NCBI GenBank assembly: GCA_039026375.1
Contig: JBCCML010000023.1
Coordinates: forward strand, 1-64,000
Source: Thermohalobaculum sp039026375
GTDB taxonomy: Bacteria > Pseudomonadota > Alphaproteobacteria > Rhodobacterales > Rhodobacteraceae
Length of the DNA: 64,000 nt
Direction of reading: 5' to 3'
Below, in pieces: positions 17,967 through 26,398 of this stretch. Made by a program: the position numbers and the translations under genes. Below the pieces are notes generated by a model. The model was not told the DNA's origin, ran no database searches, and was given only the letters and a program-made list of their open reading frames with translations. Every line of letters begins with the position of its first letter. Within the stretch, counting starts at the first letter, position 1.

Positions 17967-18962
17967 ATGACTGATCCCGTTGCCGATATCGAAACCGCTG
18001 GCGCGAAGCTCGCTGAAGCGAAAGTTGAGATCGCCAAACGTATCATCGGCCAAGAGGCCGTCGTCGACCTGAGCCTCACGACCATTCTTTCAGGGGGTCA
18101 TGCTTTGCTGGTGGGTGTGCCTGGCCTAGCAAAGACGCGGTTGGTCAACACATTGGGAACGGTTCTGGGACTTACGGCCAACCGTATCCAGTTCACGCCA
18201 GATCTGATGCCGACCCATATCTTGGGCGCTGAGGTGTTGGAAGAAGGACGCGATGGCTCTCGGGAATTCAAATTCATCGAAGGACCAATATTTACCCAGC
18301 TTTTGATGGCAGATGAGATAAACCGCGCCGGGCCAAGGACCCAGTCTGCACTGTTGCAAGCGATGCAAGAACACCACGTGACGGTCGCGGGCGAAACGCG
18401 GCCGTTGTCGCGGCCATTTCACGTGCTGGCGACTCAAAACCCCGTGGAGCAGGAAGGCACCTATCCATTACCAGAGGCGCAGCTGGATCGCTTTCTGCTT
18501 CAAATCGACGTTGACTATCCGACGCGCGACGACGAGCGCGCCATGTTGATCGCGACCACAGGTGTCGACGAAGCGGTCTCTGAGCCTGTTTTGTCGTCTG
18601 AAGACCTGATTTCGATGCAACGCACCGTGCGAGCCATGCCTGTCGGTGATGCGGTGGTAGACGCGATTCTCAATCTTGTACGATCTGCGCGACCAGATGG
18701 CGATGAGGCCGCGGAGGTTGCCCGTGCGCGCCTGTCCTGGGGACCAGGCCCGCGCGCTGCGCAGGCGCTTATGTTGGCTGTTCGGGCCCGGGCGTTGTTG
18801 GGAGGGCGCTTGGCGCCAACGCTTGATGACGTAGCCGCCCTTGCGCCGGCGTCTCTGGCGCACCGGATGGCACTTTCCTTTGCTTCCCGGGCGGAGGGGG
18901 CTTCGATCCGAGGTGTGATCGAAGAACTGATGGCTCATCAAACGCTTGCTGAAGCGGCATAG
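17967..18962 (+). CDS. MoxR family AAA+ ATPase
   Basis: This 331-residue ATPase is the first gene of a MoxR-type operon. The Walker A is GVPGLAKTR (about residues 51-59), Walker B and following helix MADEINRAGPRTQSALLQAMQE (about 114-135), sensor 1 lies in ATQNPVEQEGTYPLPEAQLDRF (about 155-176), and the C-terminal lid is present. MoxR proteins act as chaperone-like ATPases that, with VWA-domain partners, activate or assemble other proteins. The ATG at 17967 has GAGAGG 6 nt upstream; the open frame before it is not used. DUF58, BatA-DUF4159 and GATase-like genes follow with almost no gaps. Confidence 0.95.
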   Translation: MTDPVADIETAGAKLAEAKVEIAKRIIGQEAVVDLSLTTILSGGHALLVGVPGLAKTRLVNTLGTVLGLTANRIQFTPDLMPTHILGAEVLEEGRDGSREFKFIEGPIFTQLLMADEINRAGPRTQSALLQAMQEHHVTVAGETRPLSRPFHVLATQNPVEQEGTYPLPEAQLDRFLLQIDVDYPTRDDERAMLIATTGVDEAVSEPVLSSEDLISMQRTVRAMPVGDAVVDAILNLVRSARPDGDEAAEVARARLSWGPGPRAAQALMLAVRARALLGGRLAPTLDDVAALAPASLAHRMALSFASRAEGASIRGVIEELMAHQTLAEAA

Positions 18963-18972
18963 TGGATTCCGC

Positions 18973-19878
18973 GTGAGCGAGTTGGAAAGCACTGATGTGG
19001 CCGGCGCAGGACTTCTGCGGCGTGACTCGGAGAAGGTTTCTGGGTCACTGCCGCCGCTTTTGGTTGAGGCGCGGCAGATTGTTAATTCTCTAGCGTTTGG
19101 TGTTCACGGTCGACGGCGCTCTGGCGTCGGAGAAACCTTCTGGCAGTACCGGCAAGCTGAACCAGGCGACTCGCTTTCGGACATCGATTGGCGACGGTCA
19201 GCGGGTACAGATCAACTGTACGTACGCGAAACCGAGTGGGAAGCCGCTGAGAGCGTTGTCCTTTGGTGCGACCAGGCTCAATCCATGGCTTACAAATCAA
19301 GCTCCATGGAGTGGACAAAAGCTGATCGAGCACGCTTGCTGACAATGGCGTCCGCGGTGCTGCTGAACCGCGGCGGCGAGCGGTTCGGTTTGTTCGGCAG
19401 CGAAGCGCGAAATCCCCGCGGTGGAGAGACCCAATTGCTGCGCATTGCCACGCTGTTGGGTCAGTCCCGCGACGACTTACCGGACTTTGGTGCGCCCCCA
19501 GGCGATCCGATGCCGAAGGCGGGAAAGGCGGTCTTCTTCTCGGACTTCATGGGCCCACGAGATGCGGTCTTTCCAGCCCTGTTGAACGCGGCAGGTCAGG
19601 GCACCGGCGGTGTATTTGTGATGATCCTGGACCCGGTCGAGGAGGACTTCCCGTTCCGAGGGAGAACCCGTTTTCAGTCCATCGGCCGAACAATTAGTCA
19701 CGAAACTGATCAAGCGGCTAGTCTCCGAGCCGCGTATCTCGAACGGTTGGAAGAGCGTCGTGCTGATCTTGCCAACGTTGCGGCTCGTGCTGGATGGCAG
19801 TTGCTGTTGCACCGAACTGACGAGAGCCCAAGGCGACCGCTGGTCAAGCTGCATGGCATCCTTGGAGGTGCGCGCTGA
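18973..19878 (+). CDS. DUF58 domain protein (VWA-like, MoxR partner)
   Basis: This 301-residue protein has the DUF58 core: GRRRSGVGETFWQYRQAEPGDSLSDIDWRRSAGTDQLYVRETEWE, with the R-x-Y-x-x-GD-x-x-x-x-IDW pattern of the family. The C-terminal half has a VWA-like fold, with KAVFFSDFM and VFVMILDPVEEDFPF as strands. DUF58 proteins are encoded next to MoxR genes in many bacteria and are thought to be their working partners. The GTG at 18973 follows the MoxR stop by 10 bp; a TTG at 18946 would overlap. The stop TGA overlaps the ATG of the next gene. Confidence 0.92.
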   Translation: MSELESTDVAGAGLLRRDSEKVSGSLPPLLVEARQIVNSLAFGVHGRRRSGVGETFWQYRQAEPGDSLSDIDWRRSAGTDQLYVRETEWEAAESVVLWCDQAQSMAYKSSSMEWTKADRARLLTMASAVLLNRGGERFGLFGSEARNPRGGETQLLRIATLLGQSRDDLPDFGAPPGDPMPKAGKAVFFSDFMGPRDAVFPALLNAAGQGTGGVFVMILDPVEEDFPFRGRTRFQSIGRTISHETDQAASLRAAYLERLEERRADLANVAARAGWQLLLHRTDESPRRPLVKLHGILGGAR

Positions 19879-22688
19879 TGAGTATTGGCTCGCTGGTTTT
19901 CTTGAATCCTTGGCTGTTGGCAGGGCTGCTCGCACTGCCTGTTTTGTGGTGGTTGCTTCGTGCCGTTCCGCCGACGCCAAAGAGCGAGACCTTCGCAGGT
20001 GTTCGATTGTTGCTCGGGTTGGAGGATGAAGATCGCCAGACTGACAAGACGCCCTGGTGGCTGCTATTATTAAGAATTCTTGCAGTCGCCGCTGCGATCA
20101 CCGGTTTCTCGCAACCTGTTTTGAACCTAGCGGAAAGGTTGGGCGGTGGGTCTGGCCCGCTTTTGTTGATCATGGATCAAGGGTGGGCAAGTGCGCCCGA
20201 TTGGGCGGAGCGCAAGGCTGCAGCGCGCGCAGTGCTCGAAGAAGCCCGGGAAGCAGACCGTGAGGTCGTCTTCTGGCGGGCTGCTGACGGTGATGCCCCA
20301 CCACTTGTTTCGGCGGTAGAAGCCTTGTCGACACTAGACGCGACAGGGCCAATGCCATGGGCGCCAGATCATGGTGCCGTTGTGGAATATCTTACACGGA
20401 TCGTCGTCGCTCTAAACGACACCGTCTGGATAACTGATGGTATCCAGCATGAACGCACAGCGGAGTTGCTTCGGGCTCTCGAGGACCTTGGATCGCTTCG
20501 CATTATCAGCCCTGAAGCACCAGCATTGGCCCTGACGCCACCACGGTTAGAAGACGGCACACTGGTTGCCGACGTGTTGTCAGTTGAAGGTTCCGCGGAT
20601 GGTAAAAGCGTAGTTGCCTTGGCTGAGGCCCTAGAAGGTGGGGAGCGCCGCATTGCAGTCGCGCAAGCTACCACAGGCGAAGATGGTGTCGCTCGCGTCG
20701 TCTTCGAAATGCCTCAACAGTTGAGGGGCACCGTTACCAGGATCATGTTGGCTGAGCGTGCTTCAGCAGGTGGCGCGGCGTTTGCTGATGGTGCGATCCG
20801 ACGCATCGATATCGGTTTGGTCGTGCCGGAAGGAGCAACCACGGTCACAACGCTGACGTCACCAACGCACTATCTGGAAAAGGCGTTGATCCCGTGGGGT
20901 GATGTCACGCGGCTGGATGTGCTTGCCGCCATCGATCGTCAGCCTGGGATGATCATTTTGTCGGACCATGGAAATCTACCTGATGAAGAGCGAGCCGCAC
21001 TCGAGGCTTGGGTTGAGGCTGGCGGATTGCTGCTCCGCTTTGCTGGACCGCGCCTTGCGGCTTCGATCGGAGCTCAAGGCTTTGGGTCAACGGCAGGGAA
21101 CGATCAGCTTCTGCCGGTAGAGTTGCGCAGAGGTGGCCGAGTGCTCGGCGGCGCATTGGCTTGGTCGACACCGCGGAATCTCGGACCCTTCTCTCCTGAT
21201 AGCCCCTTCCGCGGGTTGCCAGCCAACGCTGAAGTGAACGTTCGCACGCAGGTTCTCGCCGAACCGTCGCCGGACCTTGCTGATCGCGTTTGGGCGTCAC
21301 TGGACGATGGAACACCATTGGTCACGGCTGCCTCTCGCGGTGATGGCACGGTGATCTTGTTCCATGTTTCCTCTGACGCGGAGTGGTCTTCGCTGCCCCT
21401 GTCAGGTCTCTTTGTTGAGATGCTTGGTCGCTTGACCGCGCTTGCACCTGGTAGGGGTGCTGGCGCACCCGATCCGGAAGCACTAGCCGGAACACTCTGG
21501 CGGGCCGATCTCACACTGGGTGCGGATGGGATACCGTTGCCGGCTGCCGGTACCGAAGAGGCTGTGGCAGGTGAGCGCTTGTTGGAAGGCGTTGGGAAAG
21601 GTCTGCCGCCTGGTGTCTACAATCGTGCAGACCAGGGAAGTCGGGTTCCCGGCGAGGCTGAGAGCCTGGTTGTGAACCTCTTTGAGACCGGCGACCAACT
21701 TGTCGCGTTCCCTCAGATCGGGGCCGCGACCGTTACTGAGACGCTGACGGGCAATGAACCAGAACGGTATGGACCGTGGCTGTTAGCTCTGGCCGCAGTG
21801 CTGATCGCAGTCGACGTACTTGGCACGCTGATCGTTTCTGGTCGCTTGAACGCTGGCGCACGTACCGCAGCCATTGCAATTCTAGTGCTCTTTCTCTCTG
21901 GACCAGAGACAGCACTAGCCCAGGAACCTGACGACATTGCGCCGGAGGCTGTGCCAGCCACGGCCGAAACGACCCTTGGGTACGTTCTGACGGGCGACGG
22001 TCGGATCGACCGGGTGTCGCACCGTGCGATGATCGGTTTGGGTAATGCATTGACACGGCGTACAGCCGTTGAACCCGGTCCGCCGATCGGCATCAGGCCG
22101 GGCGAGGATGAGATTGGCTTTTACCCGGTGGTCTACTGGCCATTAATGGCGGAGACGGTGCCTGATCGGGATGGTTTGGCAGCTCTGGCCGAGTATCTTC
22201 GGGGCGGTGGGATGTTGATTATCGACACGCAAAATGGGGCATCGGGGTTTGGCGGCGCCTCTGCCGTTCAGATGCGCGAGATCGCACGGGTTTTGAACCT
22301 CCCTCCATTGGAACCTGTGGATGACGAACACGTGCTCACACGCGCCTTCTATCTGTTGGCTGATTTCCCAGGGCGTTGGCGCGGGGGGCGCGTTTGGGCG
22401 GAGGTTGCTCCAACCCGACCTGAAGGGGTCCCAGAGAACGCCGATATTCCTCAGTTTGACCGTGTCGATGATAATGTCTCGCCGGTGGTCGTGGGTTCCG
22501 CTGACTGGGCGTCTGCCTGGGCTGTGGACGAACGTGGCGCGCCTTTGTTTCCCATAGGACGACCAGGGGACCGACAGCGCGAGATGGCGATCCGGTTCGG
22601 AGTTAATGTTGTGATGTACGCGCTGACGGGCAACTACAAGTCAGACCAAGTGCACGCGCCAGCTGTTCTGGAGAGATTGGGTCAGTAA
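19878..22688 (+). CDS. Inner-membrane BatA-N / DUF4159 protein
   Basis: This 936-residue membrane protein opens with the BatA N-terminal domain: FLNPWLLAGLLALPVLWWLLR is transmembrane segment 1, and WWLLLLRILAVAAAITGF (about residues 57-74) segment 2. A long periplasmic region includes a GATase-1-like part (residues about 330-480). Further hydrophobic segments near residues 635-655 and 663-682 come before a C-terminal DUF4159 domain that begins TLGYVLTGDGRIDRVSHRAM and contains GFYPVVYWPLM. The family goes with MoxR/DUF58 operons; it may hold the client complex at the membrane. Its start overlaps the DUF58 stop (TGATG), so translation is coupled. Confidence 0.9.
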   Translation: MSIGSLVFLNPWLLAGLLALPVLWWLLRAVPPTPKSETFAGVRLLLGLEDEDRQTDKTPWWLLLLRILAVAAAITGFSQPVLNLAERLGGGSGPLLLIMDQGWASAPDWAERKAAARAVLEEAREADREVVFWRAADGDAPPLVSAVEALSTLDATGPMPWAPDHGAVVEYLTRIVVALNDTVWITDGIQHERTAELLRALEDLGSLRIISPEAPALALTPPRLEDGTLVADVLSVEGSADGKSVVALAEALEGGERRIAVAQATTGEDGVARVVFEMPQQLRGTVTRIMLAERASAGGAAFADGAIRRIDIGLVVPEGATTVTTLTSPTHYLEKALIPWGDVTRLDVLAAIDRQPGMIILSDHGNLPDEERAALEAWVEAGGLLLRFAGPRLAASIGAQGFGSTAGNDQLLPVELRRGGRVLGGALAWSTPRNLGPFSPDSPFRGLPANAEVNVRTQVLAEPSPDLADRVWASLDDGTPLVTAASRGDGTVILFHVSSDAEWSSLPLSGLFVEMLGRLTALAPGRGAGAPDPEALAGTLWRADLTLGADGIPLPAAGTEEAVAGERLLEGVGKGLPPGVYNRADQGSRVPGEAESLVVNLFETGDQLVAFPQIGAATVTETLTGNEPERYGPWLLALAAVLIAVDVLGTLIVSGRLNAGARTAAIAILVLFLSGPETALAQEPDDIAPEAVPATAETTLGYVLTGDGRIDRVSHRAMIGLGNALTRRTAVEPGPPIGIRPGEDEIGFYPVVYWPLMAETVPDRDGLAALAEYLRGGGMLIIDTQNGASGFGGASAVQMREIARVLNLPPLEPVDDEHVLTRAFYLLADFPGRWRGGRVWAEVAPTRPEGVPENADIPQFDRVDDNVSPVVVGSADWASAWAVDERGAPLFPIGRPGDRQREMAIRFGVNVVMYALTGNYKSDQVHAPAVLERLGQ

Positions 22689-22691
22689 CTG

Positions 22692-24761
22692 ATGGATGGC
22701 ATTGGCATCACGTGGGCTCCACTCATCCCGACCGCCATACTCTGGGCGCTTGCCGCTCTGGTAACAGTAGCGGTTGGGGGCGCGCTCTACTATCGGCTCG
22801 GCGGCTGGTGGTTGCGCGCGCTTGCTAGTTTGGTGGTTCTTACGGCGCTGGCGGGACCGCAGCTGCGTCAAGAGGAACGTGACAGCCTGCCAAACGTCGC
22901 CTTTCTAGTTGTCGACCAATCCCAAAGTACTGCCCTTGAGGATCGGCAATCCCAGATCGAAGCCGCTGCTGAAGAAATGACGGATGCAATCCGATCGCTT
23001 TCCACACCCCGTGAACCCTTCGAGTTGGTGACCGTGCTGGTCGACAGCAGTGAGTCCGGTTCCGATCGAGGTACGGAGCTACTGAGCGCGCTCGATCAGG
23101 CTGCATCGAGCGTTGCTCCGGGCCAAATCGCTGGTGCTGTGGTCGTGACTGACGGCCAGATACAAGATGCGGATCGAATGTCAGAGTTTCCTGGGCCCGT
23201 CCATGGCCTGATCGCTGGCGAGGAAGACGGTTTTGACCTTCGCTTGGTGCTTGAGACGGCACCAGCATTTGGGATCGTGGGCGATGAGGTTGTATTTCGC
23301 ATAAAGGCGGAAGCACTAGGACAACCGTCTAGCGGGCTCGGAACCCGAACGCCGGCTTTGATTGCTGTAGACGGGGGCACCCCACGTCCTATCCTACTGG
23401 AGCTCGGCGTGGTGAGCGATCTGACGGTTCCGATTGAACACGGCGGACCAACCGTTGTTGACATTCAGATCCCAGAACACCCCGAAGAACTGACAGCCAG
23501 GAACAACCGCCTGATTTCAACCGTCAATGGTGTGCGAGACAGATTACGTGTTCTGCTCGTGTCTGGCGAGCCGCATCCCGGCGGACGCACTTGGCGCGAT
23601 TTGCTAAAATCAGATCCGACGGTTGAACTCATCCACTTCACGATATTGCGCCCACCAGCAAAGCAAGATGGGACACCTGTGTCCGAGCTGTCGTTGATCG
23701 CCTTCCCTACACGTGAGTTATTCCTAGAAAAGATCGACGGATTCGACCTGATCGTCTTCGACCGCTATCGTTGGCGTGGCGTCTTGTCGTCGGGCTATCT
23801 GGCAAATGTCGCGCGCTATGTCCGGGAAGGTGGCGCCGTTTTGGTCGCATCAGGGCCTTCTTTCTCTGGCGCGCAGAGCCTAAGCCGCACACCCTTGGCG
23901 GACGTTTTACCTGCGCTGCCGACTGTGACAGTCGTGGAACGCCCGTTCCGACCAGAGGTGACCGATCTCGGAGAGCGGCATCCGGTGACATCCGGTCTTG
24001 GCAATTCTGAAGAATGGGGGCGCTGGCTGCGTCAGATCGAGGTGGAGCCTCGTTCTGGACATGTGGTCATGTCCGGGGAGGGTGAGCGACCGTTACTTAT
24101 CCTTGATCGTGTGGGCGACGGACGCGTGGCTCTGCTGGCCTCAGATCATGCTTGGCTATGGTCGCGGGGCTATGACGGCGGTGGCCCCCAGGCAGACCTG
24201 CTGCGCCGGGTTGCCCATTGGCTGATGCGTGAGCCCGAGCTAGAGGAAGAGGCACTGTTCGCAAGTGTTGAAGGCGACCGTGTTCTGATAGAGCGCCGTT
24301 CGCTCGATCCGGAGGGGCCTGACGCTGTGACGGCGACGCCGCCGGATGGTGGGCCCAAGTTGCAACTTGGCTATCAGGAAGTCGGCCCTGGCCGTTGGCA
24401 GGCGATCTTGGAAGACGCAGACGAGGGCCTTTGGCGGCTTGAAGACCGTGGTGCCGAGGCGGTCGCAGCCGTCGGACCACCCAGCCCAATTGAATTTTCC
24501 AATCCCTTGGCTAGCACCGGGCCTCTTACGCCGCTTGCAGATGCAACCGGCGGCGAAATGCTCTGGCTTGCCGCGGCGACACCATCGGTTCGGGCCGTCG
24601 AGAGTGGTAGGAGGTCAGCTGGCCGGGGTTGGATCGGCCTGGCAAAGCGTGACGCTTACCGGGTAACTGGCGTTCGTCTTACCCCGCTGTTGCCTGCCTG
24701 GTTTGCAGCACTGGTCCTTTCGATGCTGTTGTTGGCAGGTTGGCTGCGCGAGGGACGCTGA
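22692..24761 (+). CDS. Membrane protein with VWA-like and GATase-1-like domains
   Basis: This 689-residue protein has two N-terminal transmembrane segments (residues about 8-32 and 36-55), a VWA-like region starting NVAFLVVDQSQSTALEDRQ (the D-x-S-x-S form of a MIDAS motif) and ending AVVVTDGQ, then a glutamine-amidotransferase-like region with FDLIVFDRYRWRGVL and GGAVLVASGPSF. There is no catalytic Cys in that region, so it is not an active amidotransferase. A C-terminal transmembrane segment (PAWFAALVLSMLLLAGWL) closes the protein. It lies 3 bp after the DUF4159 gene and completes the MoxR operon. A scaffold or sensor role in the membrane is inferred. Confidence 0.85.
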   Translation: MDGIGITWAPLIPTAILWALAALVTVAVGGALYYRLGGWWLRALASLVVLTALAGPQLRQEERDSLPNVAFLVVDQSQSTALEDRQSQIEAAAEEMTDAIRSLSTPREPFELVTVLVDSSESGSDRGTELLSALDQAASSVAPGQIAGAVVVTDGQIQDADRMSEFPGPVHGLIAGEEDGFDLRLVLETAPAFGIVGDEVVFRIKAEALGQPSSGLGTRTPALIAVDGGTPRPILLELGVVSDLTVPIEHGGPTVVDIQIPEHPEELTARNNRLISTVNGVRDRLRVLLVSGEPHPGGRTWRDLLKSDPTVELIHFTILRPPAKQDGTPVSELSLIAFPTRELFLEKIDGFDLIVFDRYRWRGVLSSGYLANVARYVREGGAVLVASGPSFSGAQSLSRTPLADVLPALPTVTVVERPFRPEVTDLGERHPVTSGLGNSEEWGRWLRQIEVEPRSGHVVMSGEGERPLLILDRVGDGRVALLASDHAWLWSRGYDGGGPQADLLRRVAHWLMREPELEEEALFASVEGDRVLIERRSLDPEGPDAVTATPPDGGPKLQLGYQEVGPGRWQAILEDADEGLWRLEDRGAEAVAAVGPPSPIEFSNPLASTGPLTPLADATGGEMLWLAAATPSVRAVESGRRSAGRGWIGLAKRDAYRVTGVRLTPLLPAWFAALVLSMLLLAGWLREGR

Positions 24762-24821
24762 CTGTTCCCAACATCGCACTCCTTCGGTACAGAGCATAGC
24801 CCTACCCGGCAGGAGTTAATC

Positions 24822-25730
24822 ATGGCTGCGAAACGGCGGGGACGTCCTGTCCACGGATGGCTGATTGTCGACAAGCCCATCGGTATCACGTCGACTGCGG
24901 TAGTCAACAAAGCGCGTTGGGCCTTTCAGGCTCAGAAAGCTGGTCACGCTGGTACGCTGGATCCGCTTGCGACCGGGCTCCTGGCAATTGCTTTTGGTGA
25001 AGCAACAAAGACTGTGCCGATCGCGCAGGAAGGGTTGAAGACGTACCGTTTCACAGTCCGACTAGGGCAACGCACCTCAACCGATGATGCCGAAGGCATA
25101 GTCATTTCAGAAAGCGTTGCCCGTCCAACCGATGAGCAAATTGTCGCCGCTCTGAGGACTTTCGAGGGTGACATTGAACAGATCCCCCCTGAATTCTCGG
25201 CGGTGAAAGTTGACGGCGCTCGCGCTTACGATCTGGCCCGCGGCGGCGCTGATCTAGACCTGGCGCCAAGGCCAATCTGGGTCGAACGCATCAAATTCGT
25301 GGAGCGCGTTGATGCGGATCACGCGGTTATCGAGATGACCTGCGGCAAAGGCGGTTACGTTCGATCGATTGCGCGCGATTTGGGGGAAGCATTGGGCTGT
25401 CACGCTCATGTCTATTCACTTCGAAGATTAGCGTCCGGGAACTTTGAGTTAACAGGTGCGATCGCTTTTGATTGTTTGGATGCTATCGGCATTCGAGGCG
25501 CCGTGGTGCAGTTGCTGCCCGTGCAATTCGGCTTGTTCGGTTTGCCAGAGGTGCCCGTGCCCGCAGCCGCAGCCGCTAAATTGCAGAACGGAAACCCTGC
25601 AGCCGTCTCTTCTTTGGGCTTGGGGTATGGTGACACCGCGTGGGCTTCTTTTGAAGGCGTGCCAGTGGCATTGGTGACATATCGGGGTGGCACAATTCAT
25701 CCGGAAAGGGTCTTCGTCGGACTTGGGTGA
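24822..25730 (+). CDS. truB: tRNA pseudouridine(55) synthase
   Basis: TruB converts U55 of the tRNA T-loop to pseudouridine. The protein has 302 residues. The catalytic motif GHAGTLDPLATGLL places Asp47 as the nucleophile. GYVRSIARDLGEALG (about residues 183-197) is the conserved TruB second motif. A CAGGAG ribosome-binding site lies 7 nt before the ATG. The neighbours are rpsO and pnp, the truB-rpsO-pnp order seen in many bacteria. Confidence 0.97.
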   Translation: MAAKRRGRPVHGWLIVDKPIGITSTAVVNKARWAFQAQKAGHAGTLDPLATGLLAIAFGEATKTVPIAQEGLKTYRFTVRLGQRTSTDDAEGIVISESVARPTDEQIVAALRTFEGDIEQIPPEFSAVKVDGARAYDLARGGADLDLAPRPIWVERIKFVERVDADHAVIEMTCGKGGYVRSIARDLGEALGCHAHVYSLRRLASGNFELTGAIAFDCLDAIGIRGAVVQLLPVQFGLFGLPEVPVPAAAAAKLQNGNPAAVSSLGLGYGDTAWASFEGVPVALVTYRGGTIHPERVFVGLG

Positions 25731-25909
25731 TGTGCGGAAACGCCTCAATTCATTAAACGTGAAGGACGATTTCCCTGGCTTTTCTGCCAGATATCTGTAG
25801 AGACCCGCCACGGCCATTTTTGGCAGTTGCCGCCTCCATGACCGCGCTGGACGACATCCCGGCTCTGGCCCTGGTTGCTGTGAATCACAAAAGCAAGAAA
25901 GGATATCTG
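25731..25909 (+). promoter_or_regulatory. truB-rpsO intergenic leader, possible S15 control region
   Basis: The 179-bp gap before rpsO has no gene of its own. A short hairpin CTGGC/GCCAG with a TTTTCT loop is visible near 25769-25784. The rpsO reading frame stays open upstream to 25820, but the standard start at 25910 has AAGAAAGGA and the correct length. In several bacteria S15 binds its own leader to repress translation; whether this leader does so is inference. Confidence 0.3.
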
Positions 25910-26179
25910 ATGTCGATTACGCCTGATCGTAAGGCCGAGTTGATCAAAGAGTACGGAGCCAAAGACGGCGATACTGGTTCGCCGGAGGTTCAAGTGGCGA
26001 TCCTGACCGAACGGATCACGAATCTGACCGAGCACTTCAAGGGCCACAAGAAAGACAATCACTCGCGCCGTGGTCTTTTGAAGATGGTTTCTCAGCGGCG
26101 TAAGCTTCTCGATTACACCAGGGCGAAGGACGAGGCACGATACCGTGATCTCATCCAACGCCTCGGGATTCGTCGCTAA
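25910..26179 (+). CDS. rpsO: 30S ribosomal protein S15
   Basis: S15 binds 16S rRNA early in assembly of the 30S platform and forms an intersubunit bridge. The 89-residue protein has the family pattern throughout: DTGSPEVQVAILTERITNLTEHFKGHKKDNHSRRGLLKMVSQRRKLLDY, and it ends IQRLGIRR. Its ATG at 25910 has an AAGAAAGGA site 6 nt upstream. It lies between truB and pnp. Confidence 0.98.
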   Translation: MSITPDRKAELIKEYGAKDGDTGSPEVQVAILTERITNLTEHFKGHKKDNHSRRGLLKMVSQRRKLLDYTRAKDEARYRDLIQRLGIRR

Positions 26180-26185
26180 CCGATC

Positions 26186-26218
26186 AAGCGCGCGCCCCTG
26201 GGTGCGCGCTTTGCTATT
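26186..26218 (+). terminator. Hairpin after rpsO, weak terminator
   Basis: AAGCGCGC (26186-26193) pairs with GCGCGCTT (26204-26211) as a perfect 8-bp stem with a 10-nt loop, seven bases after the rpsO stop, followed by TGCTATT, a poor T-run. It probably gives partial termination or protects the rpsO 3' end, leaving read-through to pnp. Confidence 0.55.
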
Positions 26219-26332
26219 GGGCCGGCCGTCGCCCCGTGGGCTCAGCAAAGCCTCCAAACTACGGCCACACTTGTCCGAAAGTGCCCGGATTCGACCCCTT
26301 CCGAGCGCCAGGGATATATGAAACCCGGGGTC

Positions 26333-26377
26333 CATGCCGAGACGGGCATGACACGCGGGCCCACCATCCGGGTGGGC
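26333..26377 (+). promoter_or_regulatory. pnp: Paired hairpins in the pnp leader
   Basis: Two hairpins lie just before pnp: CATGCC/GGCATG (26333-26338 with 26345-26350, 6-nt loop) and GCCCACC/GGTGGGC (26359-26365 with 26371-26377, 5-nt loop). The ribosome-binding site AAAAGGAAAA follows. In enterobacteria PNPase controls its own mRNA through a leader stem cut by RNase III; a similar role here is inferred from position alone. Confidence 0.45.
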
Positions 26378-26398
26378 GCCGGCTGAAAAGGAAAACGG

